The notes below the pieces were generated by a model. It was not told the DNA's origin. It did not search any database and worked only from the letters and a program-made list of their open reading frames with translations. The position numbers were made by a program, and so were the translations under genes. Positions 42,446 to 50,434 of a stretch of 64,000 nucleotides of DNA are shown piece after piece (position 1 is the first letter of the stretch; every line of letters starts with the position of its first letter). Location: contig JAHBVS010000001.1 of the NCBI GenBank assembly GCA_019637445.1, forward strand, positions 465,586 to 529,585, written 5' to 3'. The DNA is from Gemmatimonadaceae bacterium (GTDB taxonomy: Bacteria > Gemmatimonadota > Gemmatimonadetes > Gemmatimonadales > Gemmatimonadaceae).

Positions 42446-43941
42446 GCGGTCGCGCTGGCCGCCGCGGCGTCCTCGGCGGCCACCTCGGCGCGTTCCGCCT
42501 CGGACATCTGCCGGATGCTGAAGCCCGTGAAGCCGTAGATAGCGGCCACCAGCGGGTTCAACAGGTTGAAGAACGCGTAGGGCGCATAGGCCATCGTCGC
42601 CACACCAAGGGTCGTGGCCATGAAGGCGCCACAGGTGTTCCAGGGGACCAGCGGTGAGGTCAGCGTGCCGGCGTCCTCCAACGAACGCGAGAGATTCTCG
42701 GCCCGCAGCCCTCGGCGTCGGAACTCGGCGCGGAACATCCGGCCCGGCAGCACGATGGCGATGTACTGGTCCGAGGCCAGCACGTTCATCCCGATGCTCG
42801 TACCGAGCGTGGCGAGGATCAGCGAGCCGGTACCTCGCACCGCGCCAAGGATCGTGGCGGCGATCCGCTGCAGCATCTGCGTGGTCTCCATTACGGCGCC
42901 AAAGGACATCGCCGTGATGATGAGCCACATCGTGTTGAGCATCGACGACATCCCACCGCGCGTGAGGAGCTCGTCGAGTGCCGCGTTCCCGCTCTGCGAG
43001 ACGTAGCCGTCGAACATTGCGGTCCAGGCGCCCTTGAGCAGGGCGACAGCCGTCGGCAGCTCGGCGGCTGCCGCAAAGCGCAGCACCGCCGTCTGCTGGA
43101 AGAGCACGGCGAACGCGCCGCCGGTCAGCGCGCCGATCATCAGGGCCGGCAGCGCCGGCACCTTGCGCAAGACGAGCCCGATCACCAACACGAGCGGCAG
43201 CAGCGGCAGCAGACCGACGTTGAACTGCGCCGCGATCTGCGCGCGGATGGTTGCGATCTCGGGCGCATCGGCCGCCGGGCCGCCCATCAAGCCGAGGCCC
43301 GCGAAGATCAGCACGGCCAGCACGATGCTCGGCGCCGTCGTCCAGACCATGTGCCGGATGTGCGTGAACAGGTCGCTGCCGGCCATCGCTGGCGCGAGGT
43401 TCGTGGTGTCCGAGAGCGGCGACATCTTGTCGCCGAAGTACGCGCCGGAGATGATGGCACCTGCCGCGAGACCGAGGTTCAGGCCCTGCGCCGTGGCGAC
43501 ACCGATGAGCGCGACACCGATCGTACCGGCGGTCGTCCACGAGCTGCCGGTGGCGAGCGCGACCACGGCACAGATGATGGCCGCGGCCGCATAGAACCAG
43601 CGCGGACTCAGGATGCCCAATCCGTAGTAGATCATCGACGGCACGGTGCCGGCGAGGATCCAGGTGCCGATGAGCGCGCCGACGACGAGGAGGATCAGCA
43701 AGGCCCCCATCGCCAGCGAGATGCCGTGGACGATGCCATCCTGCATCTCGCGCCACTGGTATCCGTTGCGCGCGCCGAGCACCGCGGCGACCATGGCGGC
43801 CAGCAGCAGCGCAATCTGATTCGGGCCAGTGGAGGATCCGTCTCCGTATAGGAATACGGAGGTCGCCAGGAGGGCGACCAGGACGACGACGGGGATGAGG
43901 GCCTGGCCGAGATTCGGCGCGCGCTTGTCGGTAGCTGGCAT
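42442..43941 (-). CDS. nhaC: Na+/H+ antiporter NhaC
   Basis: A sodium/proton antiporter of about twelve transmembrane helices, 499 residues. NhaC features seen are GTWILAGTVPSMIYYG, GSSWTTAGTIG, GDKMSPLSDTTNLAP and PWNTCG. The ATG at 43941 removes a non-hydrophobic shadow extension. It leads a minus-strand unit with the GT2, DUF4105 and perhaps the PPC-repeat gene. The divergent ROK operon starts 87 bp away. Confidence 0.93.
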   Translation of the reverse strand: MPATDKRAPNLGQALIPVVVLVALLATSVFLYGDGSSTGPNQIALLLAAMVAAVLGARNGYQWREMQDGIVHGISLAMGALLILLVVGALIGTWILAGTVPSMIYYGLGILSPRWFYAAAAIICAVVALATGSSWTTAGTIGVALIGVATAQGLNLGLAAGAIISGAYFGDKMSPLSDTTNLAPAMAGSDLFTHIRHMVWTTAPSIVLAVLIFAGLGLMGGPAADAPEIATIRAQIAAQFNVGLLPLLPLVLVIGLVLRKVPALPALMIGALTGGAFAVLFQQTAVLRFAAAAELPTAVALLKGAWTAMFDGYVSQSGNAALDELLTRGGMSSMLNTMWLIITAMSFGAVMETTQMLQRIAATILGAVRGTGSLILATLGTSIGMNVLASDQYIAIVLPGRMFRAEFRRRGLRAENLSRSLEDAGTLTSPLVPWNTCGAFMATTLGVATMAYAPYAFFNLLNPLVAAIYGFTGFSIRQMSEAERAEVAAEDAAAASATA

Positions 43942-44016
43942 TGTCGCGGCGAAAGGTGTTCGCGCCCGCCGTCGGCACGCAAGCGGATGTGCGCCGCGAA
44001 GACCTGCGAGGCGTGG

Positions 44017-44022
44017 TAATTT
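44017..44022 (+). promoter_or_regulatory. TANNNT element (TAATTT) before the nine-gene operon
   Basis: TAATTT ends 6 nt before the ATG of the ROK gene at 44029. No ribosome binding site is present, which fits a leaderless first gene. Confidence 0.45.
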
Positions 44023-44028
44023 CCCCCG

Positions 44029-45036
44029 ATGCCCGCCCCCACCCCCCCGCCCCCGTCCGACCGCTACGTCATTGGCGTCGATCTCGGCGGCACTAATCTC
44101 GTCGTCGGCGCGATGTCGGCCGACGGGTCGCGCGAGTTCGGGATGCAGTCCGTGCCGACCGCCGCGAAGGAAGGCGGCGACGCCGTCGTCGCGCGGATCG
44201 TGGCGCAAGTACGCCGCGCCGAGGCGGAGGTGCTAGCCGCCACCGGAGCGAGTCGCAGCCAAATCCTCGGCGTCGGCATCGGCTCGCCCGGGCCGTTGAA
44301 TCGACAGACCGGCGTGGTCCTCGAGACGCCGAACCTTGGCTGGCGCGACTTCCCGCTTCGCGACCGTGTTGCCGCGGGCGTGGGACTCAAGGCCACGCTC
44401 GACAACGACGCCAACTGCGCCACGTTGGGCGAGTGGTGGCTCGGCGCCGCCCGCGGCGCGCAGCAGGTGGTCGGGCTCACCCTGGGGACCGGCATCGGTG
44501 GAGGCCTCATTCTCGACGGCCGCCTGTACCACGGATCCAGCGACGTCGCGGGCGAGCTCGGCCACACGACCATCGACTCCACGGGGCGCCGCTGCGGTTG
44601 CGGCAACTACGGCTGCGTGGAGGCCTACGCCTCCGGACCGGCCATCGCCGAGCGTGCGCGGGAGGCCTTGGCCGGCGGCGAATCCAGCCGGCTGTTGGCG
44701 ATGGTCGAAGGCGAGCTCTCGCGCATCACCGCCGCGACCCTGTTCGAGGCGGCGAGTGAGGGCGATGCGGTCGCCCGTGAGGTCGTGCGCGAGACCGCGC
44801 GCTTCCTCGGCATCGGCGTCGCGAACCTGCTCAACATCTTCAATCCTCAGGTAGTCGTGCTCGCCGGCGGCGTGACGCAGGCCGGCGATGCGCTGTTCGA
44901 GCCGCTGCGCGCGGAAGTGCGGCGCCGCGCGTTCAAGTCGGCCGTCGAGCCCTGCCGCATCGTGGCCGGCACACTGGCCCACGCCGGCGTCGTCGGCGCG
45001 GTGGCGACCTTTCTCCAGGCCGAAGGCCTGATGTGA
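44029..45036 (+). CDS. ROK-family sugar kinase (glucokinase-like)
   Basis: Phosphorylates a hexose, most likely glucose. The 335-residue protein starts with a Pro-rich leader and then GVDLGGTN (ATP-binding phosphate 1). It has DNDANCATLGEW with the catalytic Asp, the phosphate-2 motif LTLGTGIGGGL and the ROK zinc motif CGCGNYGCVEAYAS. No helix-turn-helix is attached, so it is a kinase rather than a NagC-type repressor. Its stop overlaps the GTG of the PfkB gene, which begins a chain of coupled genes. Confidence 0.93.
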   Translation: MPAPTPPPPSDRYVIGVDLGGTNLVVGAMSADGSREFGMQSVPTAAKEGGDAVVARIVAQVRRAEAEVLAATGASRSQILGVGIGSPGPLNRQTGVVLETPNLGWRDFPLRDRVAAGVGLKATLDNDANCATLGEWWLGAARGAQQVVGLTLGTGIGGGLILDGRLYHGSSDVAGELGHTTIDSTGRRCGCGNYGCVEAYASGPAIAERAREALAGGESSRLLAMVEGELSRITAATLFEAASEGDAVAREVVRETARFLGIGVANLLNIFNPQVVVLAGGVTQAGDALFEPLRAEVRRRAFKSAVEPCRIVAGTLAHAGVVGAVATFLQAEGLM

Positions 45037-45986
45037 GCAGCGCGGGCGGCGACACGCGGCGCCAGCGCCTTGGCGTCATCGGGACCTTCGTGTGGGATGT
45101 CATCCACGGCCGCGATGTGCGAGAGTCGCCCATCCAGGAGTGGGGTGGCATCACCTACGCCTTAAGCGCCGCCGACGCCGCGCTCGCGGACGACTGGGAG
45201 TTGGTGCCGCTGGTCAAGGTGGGCGAGGACCTGGCGAGCGAGGCTCGGCGATTCCTGCGCACGCTGCGCCGGCTCGCACCCGACGCGCACCCTATCGAGG
45301 TGCCGTACCGCAACAACCGCGTGGAGCTGCGCTACCACAGCGACGAACGGCGCAGCGAGGTGCTCAGCGGTGGCGTTCCAGGATGGACCTGGGCCGGATT
45401 GCAGCCGCTGCTGCGTGACATCGACGCGCTGTACATCAATCTCATAAGCGGCTTCGAGCTCGATCTCGCCACCGCGCAGCTCATCCGGCAGCACTTCAAG
45501 GGCCCCATCTACTGCGACCTGCATTCGCTGACGCTGGGGCTCGAACCCTCTGGCCTGCGCACTTGGCGGCCGCTGCCGGAGGTCGCCGCCTGGTGCGCCT
45601 GCTTTGACTACCTACAGGTAAACGAAGACGAGGTCGCGATGCTCGCCGCCGACCCGATGGCGCTGGCCGCGACGGCGCTGCACGCGGGCGTACGCACCCT
45701 GTTCGTGACCTTGGGCAAGCGTGGCGTCGTCTATTTCGAGGACGCCGGCCCGGGGCGACCGCTGCGCACCGCCTTGGTGCCGGCGACCGTCGCCCGCGTG
45801 TCGGGGCCGGGCGATCCCACGGGCTGCGGCGACGTGTGGGGTGCGACCTATTTCTCGCGCTTCGTCGCAGGTGATAGATTGTCCGAGGCTTCGCGGCGCG
45901 CCTGCGATGCCGCCGCACGGAACGTCGAACATCGCGGGGCCACCGGCCTTGCCCACCACCTCAGGGGAGAGCTGCACCCGCTGTGA
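45033..45986 (+). CDS. PfkB-family carbohydrate kinase
   Basis: A ribokinase-fold sugar or nucleoside kinase of 317 residues. The PfkB signature 2 reads DPTGCGDVWGATYF, retaining the catalytic Asp and a GCG in the anion hole (usual GAG). VNEDEV matches the usual N-x-x-E region. The substrate is unknown; the sugar-binding lid is not like ribokinase or fructokinase. Both ends overlap neighbours by 4 bp (GTGA). Being fixed between a ROK kinase and a switch ATPase suggests that it makes or reads a signal molecule. Confidence 0.88.
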   Translation: MSSAGGDTRRQRLGVIGTFVWDVIHGRDVRESPIQEWGGITYALSAADAALADDWELVPLVKVGEDLASEARRFLRTLRRLAPDAHPIEVPYRNNRVELRYHSDERRSEVLSGGVPGWTWAGLQPLLRDIDALYINLISGFELDLATAQLIRQHFKGPIYCDLHSLTLGLEPSGLRTWRPLPEVAAWCACFDYLQVNEDEVAMLAADPMALAATALHAGVRTLFVTLGKRGVVYFEDAGPGRPLRTALVPATVARVSGPGDPTGCGDVWGATYFSRFVAGDRLSEASRRACDAAARNVEHRGATGLAHHLRGELHPL

Positions 45987-46876
45987 CCGCCGTCATCACC
46001 GTGCCCGCGTCCCTCGACGAGCAAAGCTTCGAGCAAGTGCTCGAGCAGCTGGCCCCGCTCGCCCCCGACGCCAAGGTCCTGGTCGACGCCCGTCACTGCC
46101 GCTTCGCCACCCCCTACGGCCTCACCGGCCTGCTCTGCCTCGCGCAGTCGCGCGCCGAGAAGCCGGACTTCGCACCGCCCACGGACGAAAAGGTGCAGTC
46201 GTACTGGTCCCGCTCCTCGTTCTTTCGCTACGCCGAGGAGCTGTTCACGATGCGCGGCGCGGTGATGAAGCAGCGCGTGCAGCAGGACAGCGACACGGTG
46301 CTGGAGATCACGCCCATCGCCAAGAGCGAGGACGTGCACGCCGTGGTGGAGCGCGTGAAGGACCGCGCCACGCACATCCTCACGACCAAGCTGCACCTCG
46401 AGGCGCGTTCGACGATGGGCTTCGCGCTCTCGCTGTCCGAGGCCTGCCAGAACATCGTCGAGCACGCACAACGCGGTGGTTGGGTGGCCGTGCAGGCCTA
46501 CGACTGGGGCAAGCGCCGCGTCGGCCGCTGGGTGGTGCTCATCGCCGTGGCCGACGCGGGCCAGGGTTTCAAGCGTTCACTCGAGACCTCGCGCGCCCGC
46601 GCCATCGCCGGTGACCGTTGGAATGACGCCGAGGCCCTGGAGGCGGCGCTTACGCAGGGACACAGCCGGCATCCTGAGGCCGGCCGCGGCCAAGGTCTCA
46701 AGGGCATCAAGGGCTACGTCCACCGACACGACGGAAAGCTGAGCATTCGCAGCGGATCGGCGCGCATCAACCTGCTGCCCAGTTGGGACAGCACGCCGGC
46801 GCGCGAGGAGAGCCTCACGCCCTTCGTCGGTTCGCAGCTGCAGATGATCATCCCCGAGCGGGTGGCCACGCCGTGA
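45983..46876 (+). CDS. STAS-like + HATPase switch protein (RsbW-like)
   Basis: A 297-residue protein joining two domains. Residues about 1-90 look STAS-like, with VDARHCRFATPYGL, but the usual phospho-Ser site is replaced by Pro-Tyr. Residues about 115-295 form a GHKL ATPase of the anti-sigma/RsbW type: N box LSEACQNIVEHAQ, G1 VADAGQGF and G2 GRGQGLKGIKGY. There is no histidine phosphotransfer domain or membrane segment. It probably phosphorylates or binds the STAS protein encoded directly downstream. The start GTG and the stop both overlap neighbours by 4 bp. Confidence 0.82.
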   Translation: MTAVITVPASLDEQSFEQVLEQLAPLAPDAKVLVDARHCRFATPYGLTGLLCLAQSRAEKPDFAPPTDEKVQSYWSRSSFFRYAEELFTMRGAVMKQRVQQDSDTVLEITPIAKSEDVHAVVERVKDRATHILTTKLHLEARSTMGFALSLSEACQNIVEHAQRGGWVAVQAYDWGKRRVGRWVVLIAVADAGQGFKRSLETSRARAIAGDRWNDAEALEAALTQGHSRHPEAGRGQGLKGIKGYVHRHDGKLSIRSGSARINLLPSWDSTPAREESLTPFVGSQLQMIIPERVATP

Positions 46877-47427
46877 CGCACGTCGACCTCGGCTCCGTGC
46901 TGCGCGACTCCACCCAGTCGGAGTTCCGCAACCTCGTCACCCGCGACACGGGGGCGAAGGTGCGCATCGCCGTCGAGCGGCAGCTGGCTGGCCTCGCCGA
47001 CGGTACGGTGATGTACCTCGACTTCTCCCACATCGGCCTCCTCGACCGCAGCTGCGCGGACGAGTTCCTGAACAAGCTGATGCTCTCGCTGACCGGCGAG
47101 CGGCCGGCGCACGACGGCTACGTGATGATCCACGGGGTAAACGACCTCCATATGGAGATCATCGAGACCGTGCTCGAGGCCCACAGCCTGGCGCTCGTCG
47201 TGCGGGTGGCGGGCGATGGCGCCGTGCGGCTGGTCGGTGCCGTGACGGACGAAGAGCGCCGCTGTTGGGATCTCGTGATGCAGCAGGGCGAAGCAGATGC
47301 CGACGTCGTGGCCGCGGAGACGGGCATTCCCTGTGAGGCCTGCGGGCGTATGCTCGACGGGCTCGCGCGTCGCCGGCTGCTCCGGCGTGAGGCGCACCGC
47401 TACCTGCCCCTCGGGTCCGCGGCGTGA
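46873..47427 (+). CDS. STAS-like protein fused to a winged-helix domain
   Basis: A 184-residue protein from a GTG at 46873 (GTGA overlap). Residues about 1-95 are STAS/DUF4325-like: YLDFSHIGLLDRSCADEFLN holds a Ser in the position phosphorylated in anti-anti-sigma factors. Residues about 115-180 look like a winged helix of the MarR/ArsR kind (helices in VVAAETGIP and ACGRMLDGLARRRLL, wing near EAHRYLPL). A Cys pair CEAC lies at the start of the recognition-helix region. If so, the switch could act on DNA directly. The fold assignments are from pattern only. Confidence 0.75.
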   Translation: MTHVDLGSVLRDSTQSEFRNLVTRDTGAKVRIAVERQLAGLADGTVMYLDFSHIGLLDRSCADEFLNKLMLSLTGERPAHDGYVMIHGVNDLHMEIIETVLEAHSLALVVRVAGDGAVRLVGAVTDEERRCWDLVMQQGEADADVVAAETGIPCEACGRMLDGLARRRLLRREAHRYLPLGSAA

Positions 47428-47735
47428 TCCGCGGACGGGCGTTTCAGCCCCTCCAGGTGGTGGGGTTCATCGCCAGCAAGCGCAGCGACGCCGAGCGGGG
47501 CCCGCTGGTGCGCGTGCGTCCCGACGATGCCATCAGCCGGCTCATCGAGGACGGCGAGCTCGTCTGGGTCTACGGCCCGCGCCGCCACGAGCTCGCCCCC
47601 GTGGCCTACGACGACTCGCTGCCCAAGGGCGGCGTCGTGGTGCGCGACCTCGCGGGACTTGCCGTCTCCGAAATCGTCAAGTTGGTGAAGATGGACGTCG
47701 ATCACCGACCCGTACTGACCACCAACCTCGCCTGA
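47424..47735 (+). CDS. 103-residue protein of unknown function
   Basis: A small soluble protein, predicted mostly beta with one C-terminal helix (about 76-90). I do not recognise a family. The GTG start overlaps the previous stop by 4 bp, and the next gene starts 6 bp on, so it is a true operon member. The middle (ELVWVYGPRRHELAPVAYDD) could form a small barrel. Its fixed place after the STAS/winged-helix gene suggests a partner or sensor in the same switch. Confidence 0.7.
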   Translation: MIRGRAFQPLQVVGFIASKRSDAERGPLVRVRPDDAISRLIEDGELVWVYGPRRHELAPVAYDDSLPKGGVVVRDLAGLAVSEIVKLVKMDVDHRPVLTTNLA

Positions 47736-47740
47736 GCGCG

Positions 47741-48898
47741 ATGACGCCGAAGCCCAAGTCACCTTCCGTCGCCACCCTCGCCATCCACGGCGCCCGCGAG
47801 TCGCACCAGCCGGGCACGCCCGTGGTCGAGCCGCTGGTCCAGAGCGTGAATCACGTCCAGGCCTTCGGCACCACCGACAACCTCAAGTACACGCGCTACG
47901 GCAACACGCCAAACGCCGAGCGCCTGCAGAAGCGGCTGGCACTGCTTGATGGCGCCGAGGCCTCGCTGGTTCTCTCCAGCGGGATGGCGGCCACTGCCTG
48001 CGCCTTGCTCGCACTGCTGCGCCCAGGCGACCACTTGCTTTGCTCGCAGTACATCTACGGCGGTACGCATCGCCTGCTCACCGAGGAGTTCGCGCGGATG
48101 GGCATCGAGGTGCAGTTCGTGGATCCCTGGGAGCAGCGCGTCTGGCGCCGGCATCTGCGCAAGGAGACGCGCGCGATCTTCGTCGAGTCGCCGGTGAACC
48201 CCACCTGCCGCGTGCTCGACATCAAGCCGATCTCCACGGTGACGCGGAACTCGGGCGTGGCGCTGGTCGTGGACTCGACCTTTGCCAGCCCGGTGAACTT
48301 CCGACCCATCGAGCACGGCGCGGACGTCGTGATCCATTCGGCGACCAAGTATCTCAACGGGCACCACGACGTGCTGGCCGGTGTTGTCAGCGGCTCCGAG
48401 CCCTACATCGAGGAAGTGCTGCAGAAGGAGATGCTCTGGGGCCAGACACCGGATCCCTTCGCGCTGTGGCTGCTGGAGCGCGGGCTCAAGACGCTCGACG
48501 TGCGCGTGCAGCGCGCCAACGAGTCGGCGATGGCGATCGCGCAGTGGGCGGAGAAGCGCAAGGACATCACCGCCGTGCATTACCCCGGCTTGGCGTCGCA
48601 CCCGGACCACGCCGTGGCCAAGTCCACGCTTGACGGTTTCGGCGGAATGCTGGCGCTGGAGCTCAAGGGCGGCGGCAAGGCGGCCGACCGCTTCCTGCGC
48701 AAGCTGAAGCTGGTCACCCACGCCCCGAGCCTCGGCGGCGTGGACACCTTGGTCAGCGAGCCGCGCTACACCTCGCACGCCAAGATGTCGTCGGCAGAAC
48801 GGGCCAAGCTGGGCATCCCGGACGGCTTCCTGCGCGTCAGCGTTGGCCTCGAGGCGGTCGACGACCTGATTGCCGACCTCGAACAGGCGCTCAAGTAG
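47741..48898 (+). CDS. Cys/Met metabolism PLP-dependent enzyme (cystathionine gamma-synthase type)
   Basis: A 385-residue trans-sulfuration family enzyme. Family features are YTRYGNTPNAERLQKRL, SSGMAAT, and SATKYLNGHHD with the PLP-binding Lys. It could be cystathionine gamma-synthase, gamma- or beta-lyase or O-acetylhomoserine sulfhydrylase; the sequence alone does not decide. It starts 6 bp after the small protein and ends 4 bp before ftsE, so it sits between the switch genes and the division genes. Confidence 0.92.
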   Translation: MTPKPKSPSVATLAIHGARESHQPGTPVVEPLVQSVNHVQAFGTTDNLKYTRYGNTPNAERLQKRLALLDGAEASLVLSSGMAATACALLALLRPGDHLLCSQYIYGGTHRLLTEEFARMGIEVQFVDPWEQRVWRRHLRKETRAIFVESPVNPTCRVLDIKPISTVTRNSGVALVVDSTFASPVNFRPIEHGADVVIHSATKYLNGHHDVLAGVVSGSEPYIEEVLQKEMLWGQTPDPFALWLLERGLKTLDVRVQRANESAMAIAQWAEKRKDITAVHYPGLASHPDHAVAKSTLDGFGGMLALELKGGGKAADRFLRKLKLVTHAPSLGGVDTLVSEPRYTSHAKMSSAERAKLGIPDGFLRVSVGLEAVDDLIADLEQALK

Positions 48899-48902
48899 CG
48901 CG

Positions 48903-49589
48903 ATGATTCGTTTTACGAAGGTCTCCAAGCAATATGAGCGCGGCGGGCCGGCGCTCGAGCACGTGTCCTTTCACCTGCGGCGTGGTGAGTTCGCGTTCCT
49001 CACGGGACCCAGCGGTGCCGGCAAGAGCACGATCCTCAAGCTGGTCTTCGTCGAGGAGCGTCCGACCTCGGGTGAGGTGCGTGTGGATGGCCGCAGCTCC
49101 GTGGCGCTGAGCCGCGCCGACGTGCCGCGCCTACGACGGCGGCTGGGCGTGATCTTCCAGAACTTCCGCCTGCTCGAGGACCGCACGGCCGAGCAGAACG
49201 TGGCCTTCGCGCTCGAGGTGACGGGCACGCCAGCGAACGCGATTCCGCAGAAGGTGGCGCGCGCGCTCACGCAGGTGGGCCTGGCATCGAAGGCGCAGGC
49301 GATGCCGCACGAGCTCTCGGGCGGCGAGCAGCAACGCGTGGCGATTGCGCGGGCACTGGTGAACGATCCCGTCGTGCTCCTGGCCGACGAACCCACGGGC
49401 AATCTCGATGAACGCGCCTCACGCGGCATCTTCCAACTGTTGCGCGAGATCAACCAGTCGGGCACGGCCGTGCTGATGGCCACGCACGACCTCGACCTCG
49501 TGCGCACTGCGGGCTACCGCACGCTGGAAATGAACAAGGGGCGGCTGGTGTTCGATTCCGCGTCCGACGAGTCGGAGGAGGGCGAGTGA
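48903..49589 (+). CDS. ftsE: Cell division ATP-binding protein FtsE
   Basis: Energises FtsX to activate septal peptidoglycan hydrolases. The 228 residues start with IRFTKVSKQY. Motifs: Walker A TGPSGAGKST, FtsE-type FQNFRLL Q-loop, LSGGEQQR signature and VVLLADEPTGNLD. A short acidic tail (DESEEGE) follows. The GTG start of ftsX overlaps the stop. Confidence 0.96.
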   Translation: MIRFTKVSKQYERGGPALEHVSFHLRRGEFAFLTGPSGAGKSTILKLVFVEERPTSGEVRVDGRSSVALSRADVPRLRRRLGVIFQNFRLLEDRTAEQNVAFALEVTGTPANAIPQKVARALTQVGLASKAQAMPHELSGGEQQRVAIARALVNDPVVLLADEPTGNLDERASRGIFQLLREINQSGTAVLMATHDLDLVRTAGYRTLEMNKGRLVFDSASDESEEGE

Positions 49590-50434
49590 GCCTGGCCATC
49601 CGTGAGGCCATGCGGGCCTTCCAGCGCGCGCCGGTGCTGAGCGCGCTGTCGGTGACGACGATCGCCTTCTCGCTGTTCGCCTTCGGGCTCTTTGGGCTGG
49701 TCGCGCTGAACCTGCGCAACGCCCTGCAGCAGGTGGAGGACCGCGTCGAGGTGCGCGGCTTCGTCGCCGCGGGGACGCCGCCGGAGGCCACGGCCGCGCT
49801 GGTCGGCGATGTGGCCCTGTTCCCCGAAGTCGAGAGTGTCCGGCTCGTGACGGAGGCGCAGGCGCTGGAGCGCGCGCGCCGCGAGCTACGCGAGTTCGAG
49901 GACGTATTCGAGGCCGGGCTGCTGCCGGCCAGCGTCGAGGTACGGATCAAGCCAGGCATGCGTGACCCGGCCACCGTCGAGGCCGTGGCCAGGCGCCTCG
50001 AACTCTACGATTTCGTCGACGACGTACGCTACGGCCAGGAGTGGGTGGAGAATCTCTATCGGCTGCGCAATATCGCCACCGGCGCCGGCCTCGCGCTTGG
50101 CGCCACATTCGCCATCGTGGCGATGATCATCATCGGCTCGACAATTCGGATGGCGGTGCTTGCCCGAGAGCGAGAGATCGCCATCATGCGCTTGGTCGGG
50201 GCGACCGATGGATTCATCCGGGCGCCGTTTCTGATCGAAGGCCTGGTGAAGGGCCTGATGGGCGGCGTGCTCGCCTTGGTGCTGACCTGGATTGCCTTCG
50301 AAGTCTCCGGGCGCTACGTGATGCAGGTGACCTACTTCGAGCCCTCGATCGCGCTGCTCGGCGTCGCGGCCGGCGCGCTGATTGGCCTGCTGGCCAGCGC
50401 GATGTCCGTTGGGCGCCACCTGAAGAAGGTGTGA
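49586..50434 (+). CDS. ftsX: Cell division membrane protein FtsX
   Basis: A four-helix membrane protein with an extracytoplasmic domain between TM1 and TM2 that recruits EnvC-like activators. The 282 residues show TM1 (about 25-45), the ECD (about 55-150), and three C-terminal helices with a cytoplasmic REREIAIMRLVGAT loop typical of FtsX. It is coupled to ftsE (GTGA) and to the envC-like gene (TGATG). Confidence 0.95.
   Translation: MSLAIREAMRAFQRAPVLSALSVTTIAFSLFAFGLFGLVALNLRNALQQVEDRVEVRGFVAAGTPPEATAALVGDVALFPEVESVRLVTEAQALERARRELREFEDVFEAGLLPASVEVRIKPGMRDPATVEAVARRLELYDFVDDVRYGQEWVENLYRLRNIATGAGLALGATFAIVAMIIIGSTIRMAVLAREREIAIMRLVGATDGFIRAPFLIEGLVKGLMGGVLALVLTWIAFEVSGRYVMQVTYFEPSIALLGVAAGALIGLLASAMSVGRHLKKV

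Noticed and set aside
41621..43978. Extension of the GT2 frame through nhaC
   Set aside because: Only the 274-residue C-terminal part has a glycosyltransferase fold. The rest is an antisense-like shadow of nhaC in another frame.
44029..45036. NagC/XylR-type ROK repressor
   Set aside because: No N-terminal helix-turn-helix; the kinase residues and zinc motif are intact.
46873..47427. Anti-phage defence module built on HATPase/STAS genes
   Set aside because: No nuclease, toxin or effector domain, and the neighbours are metabolic and division genes.
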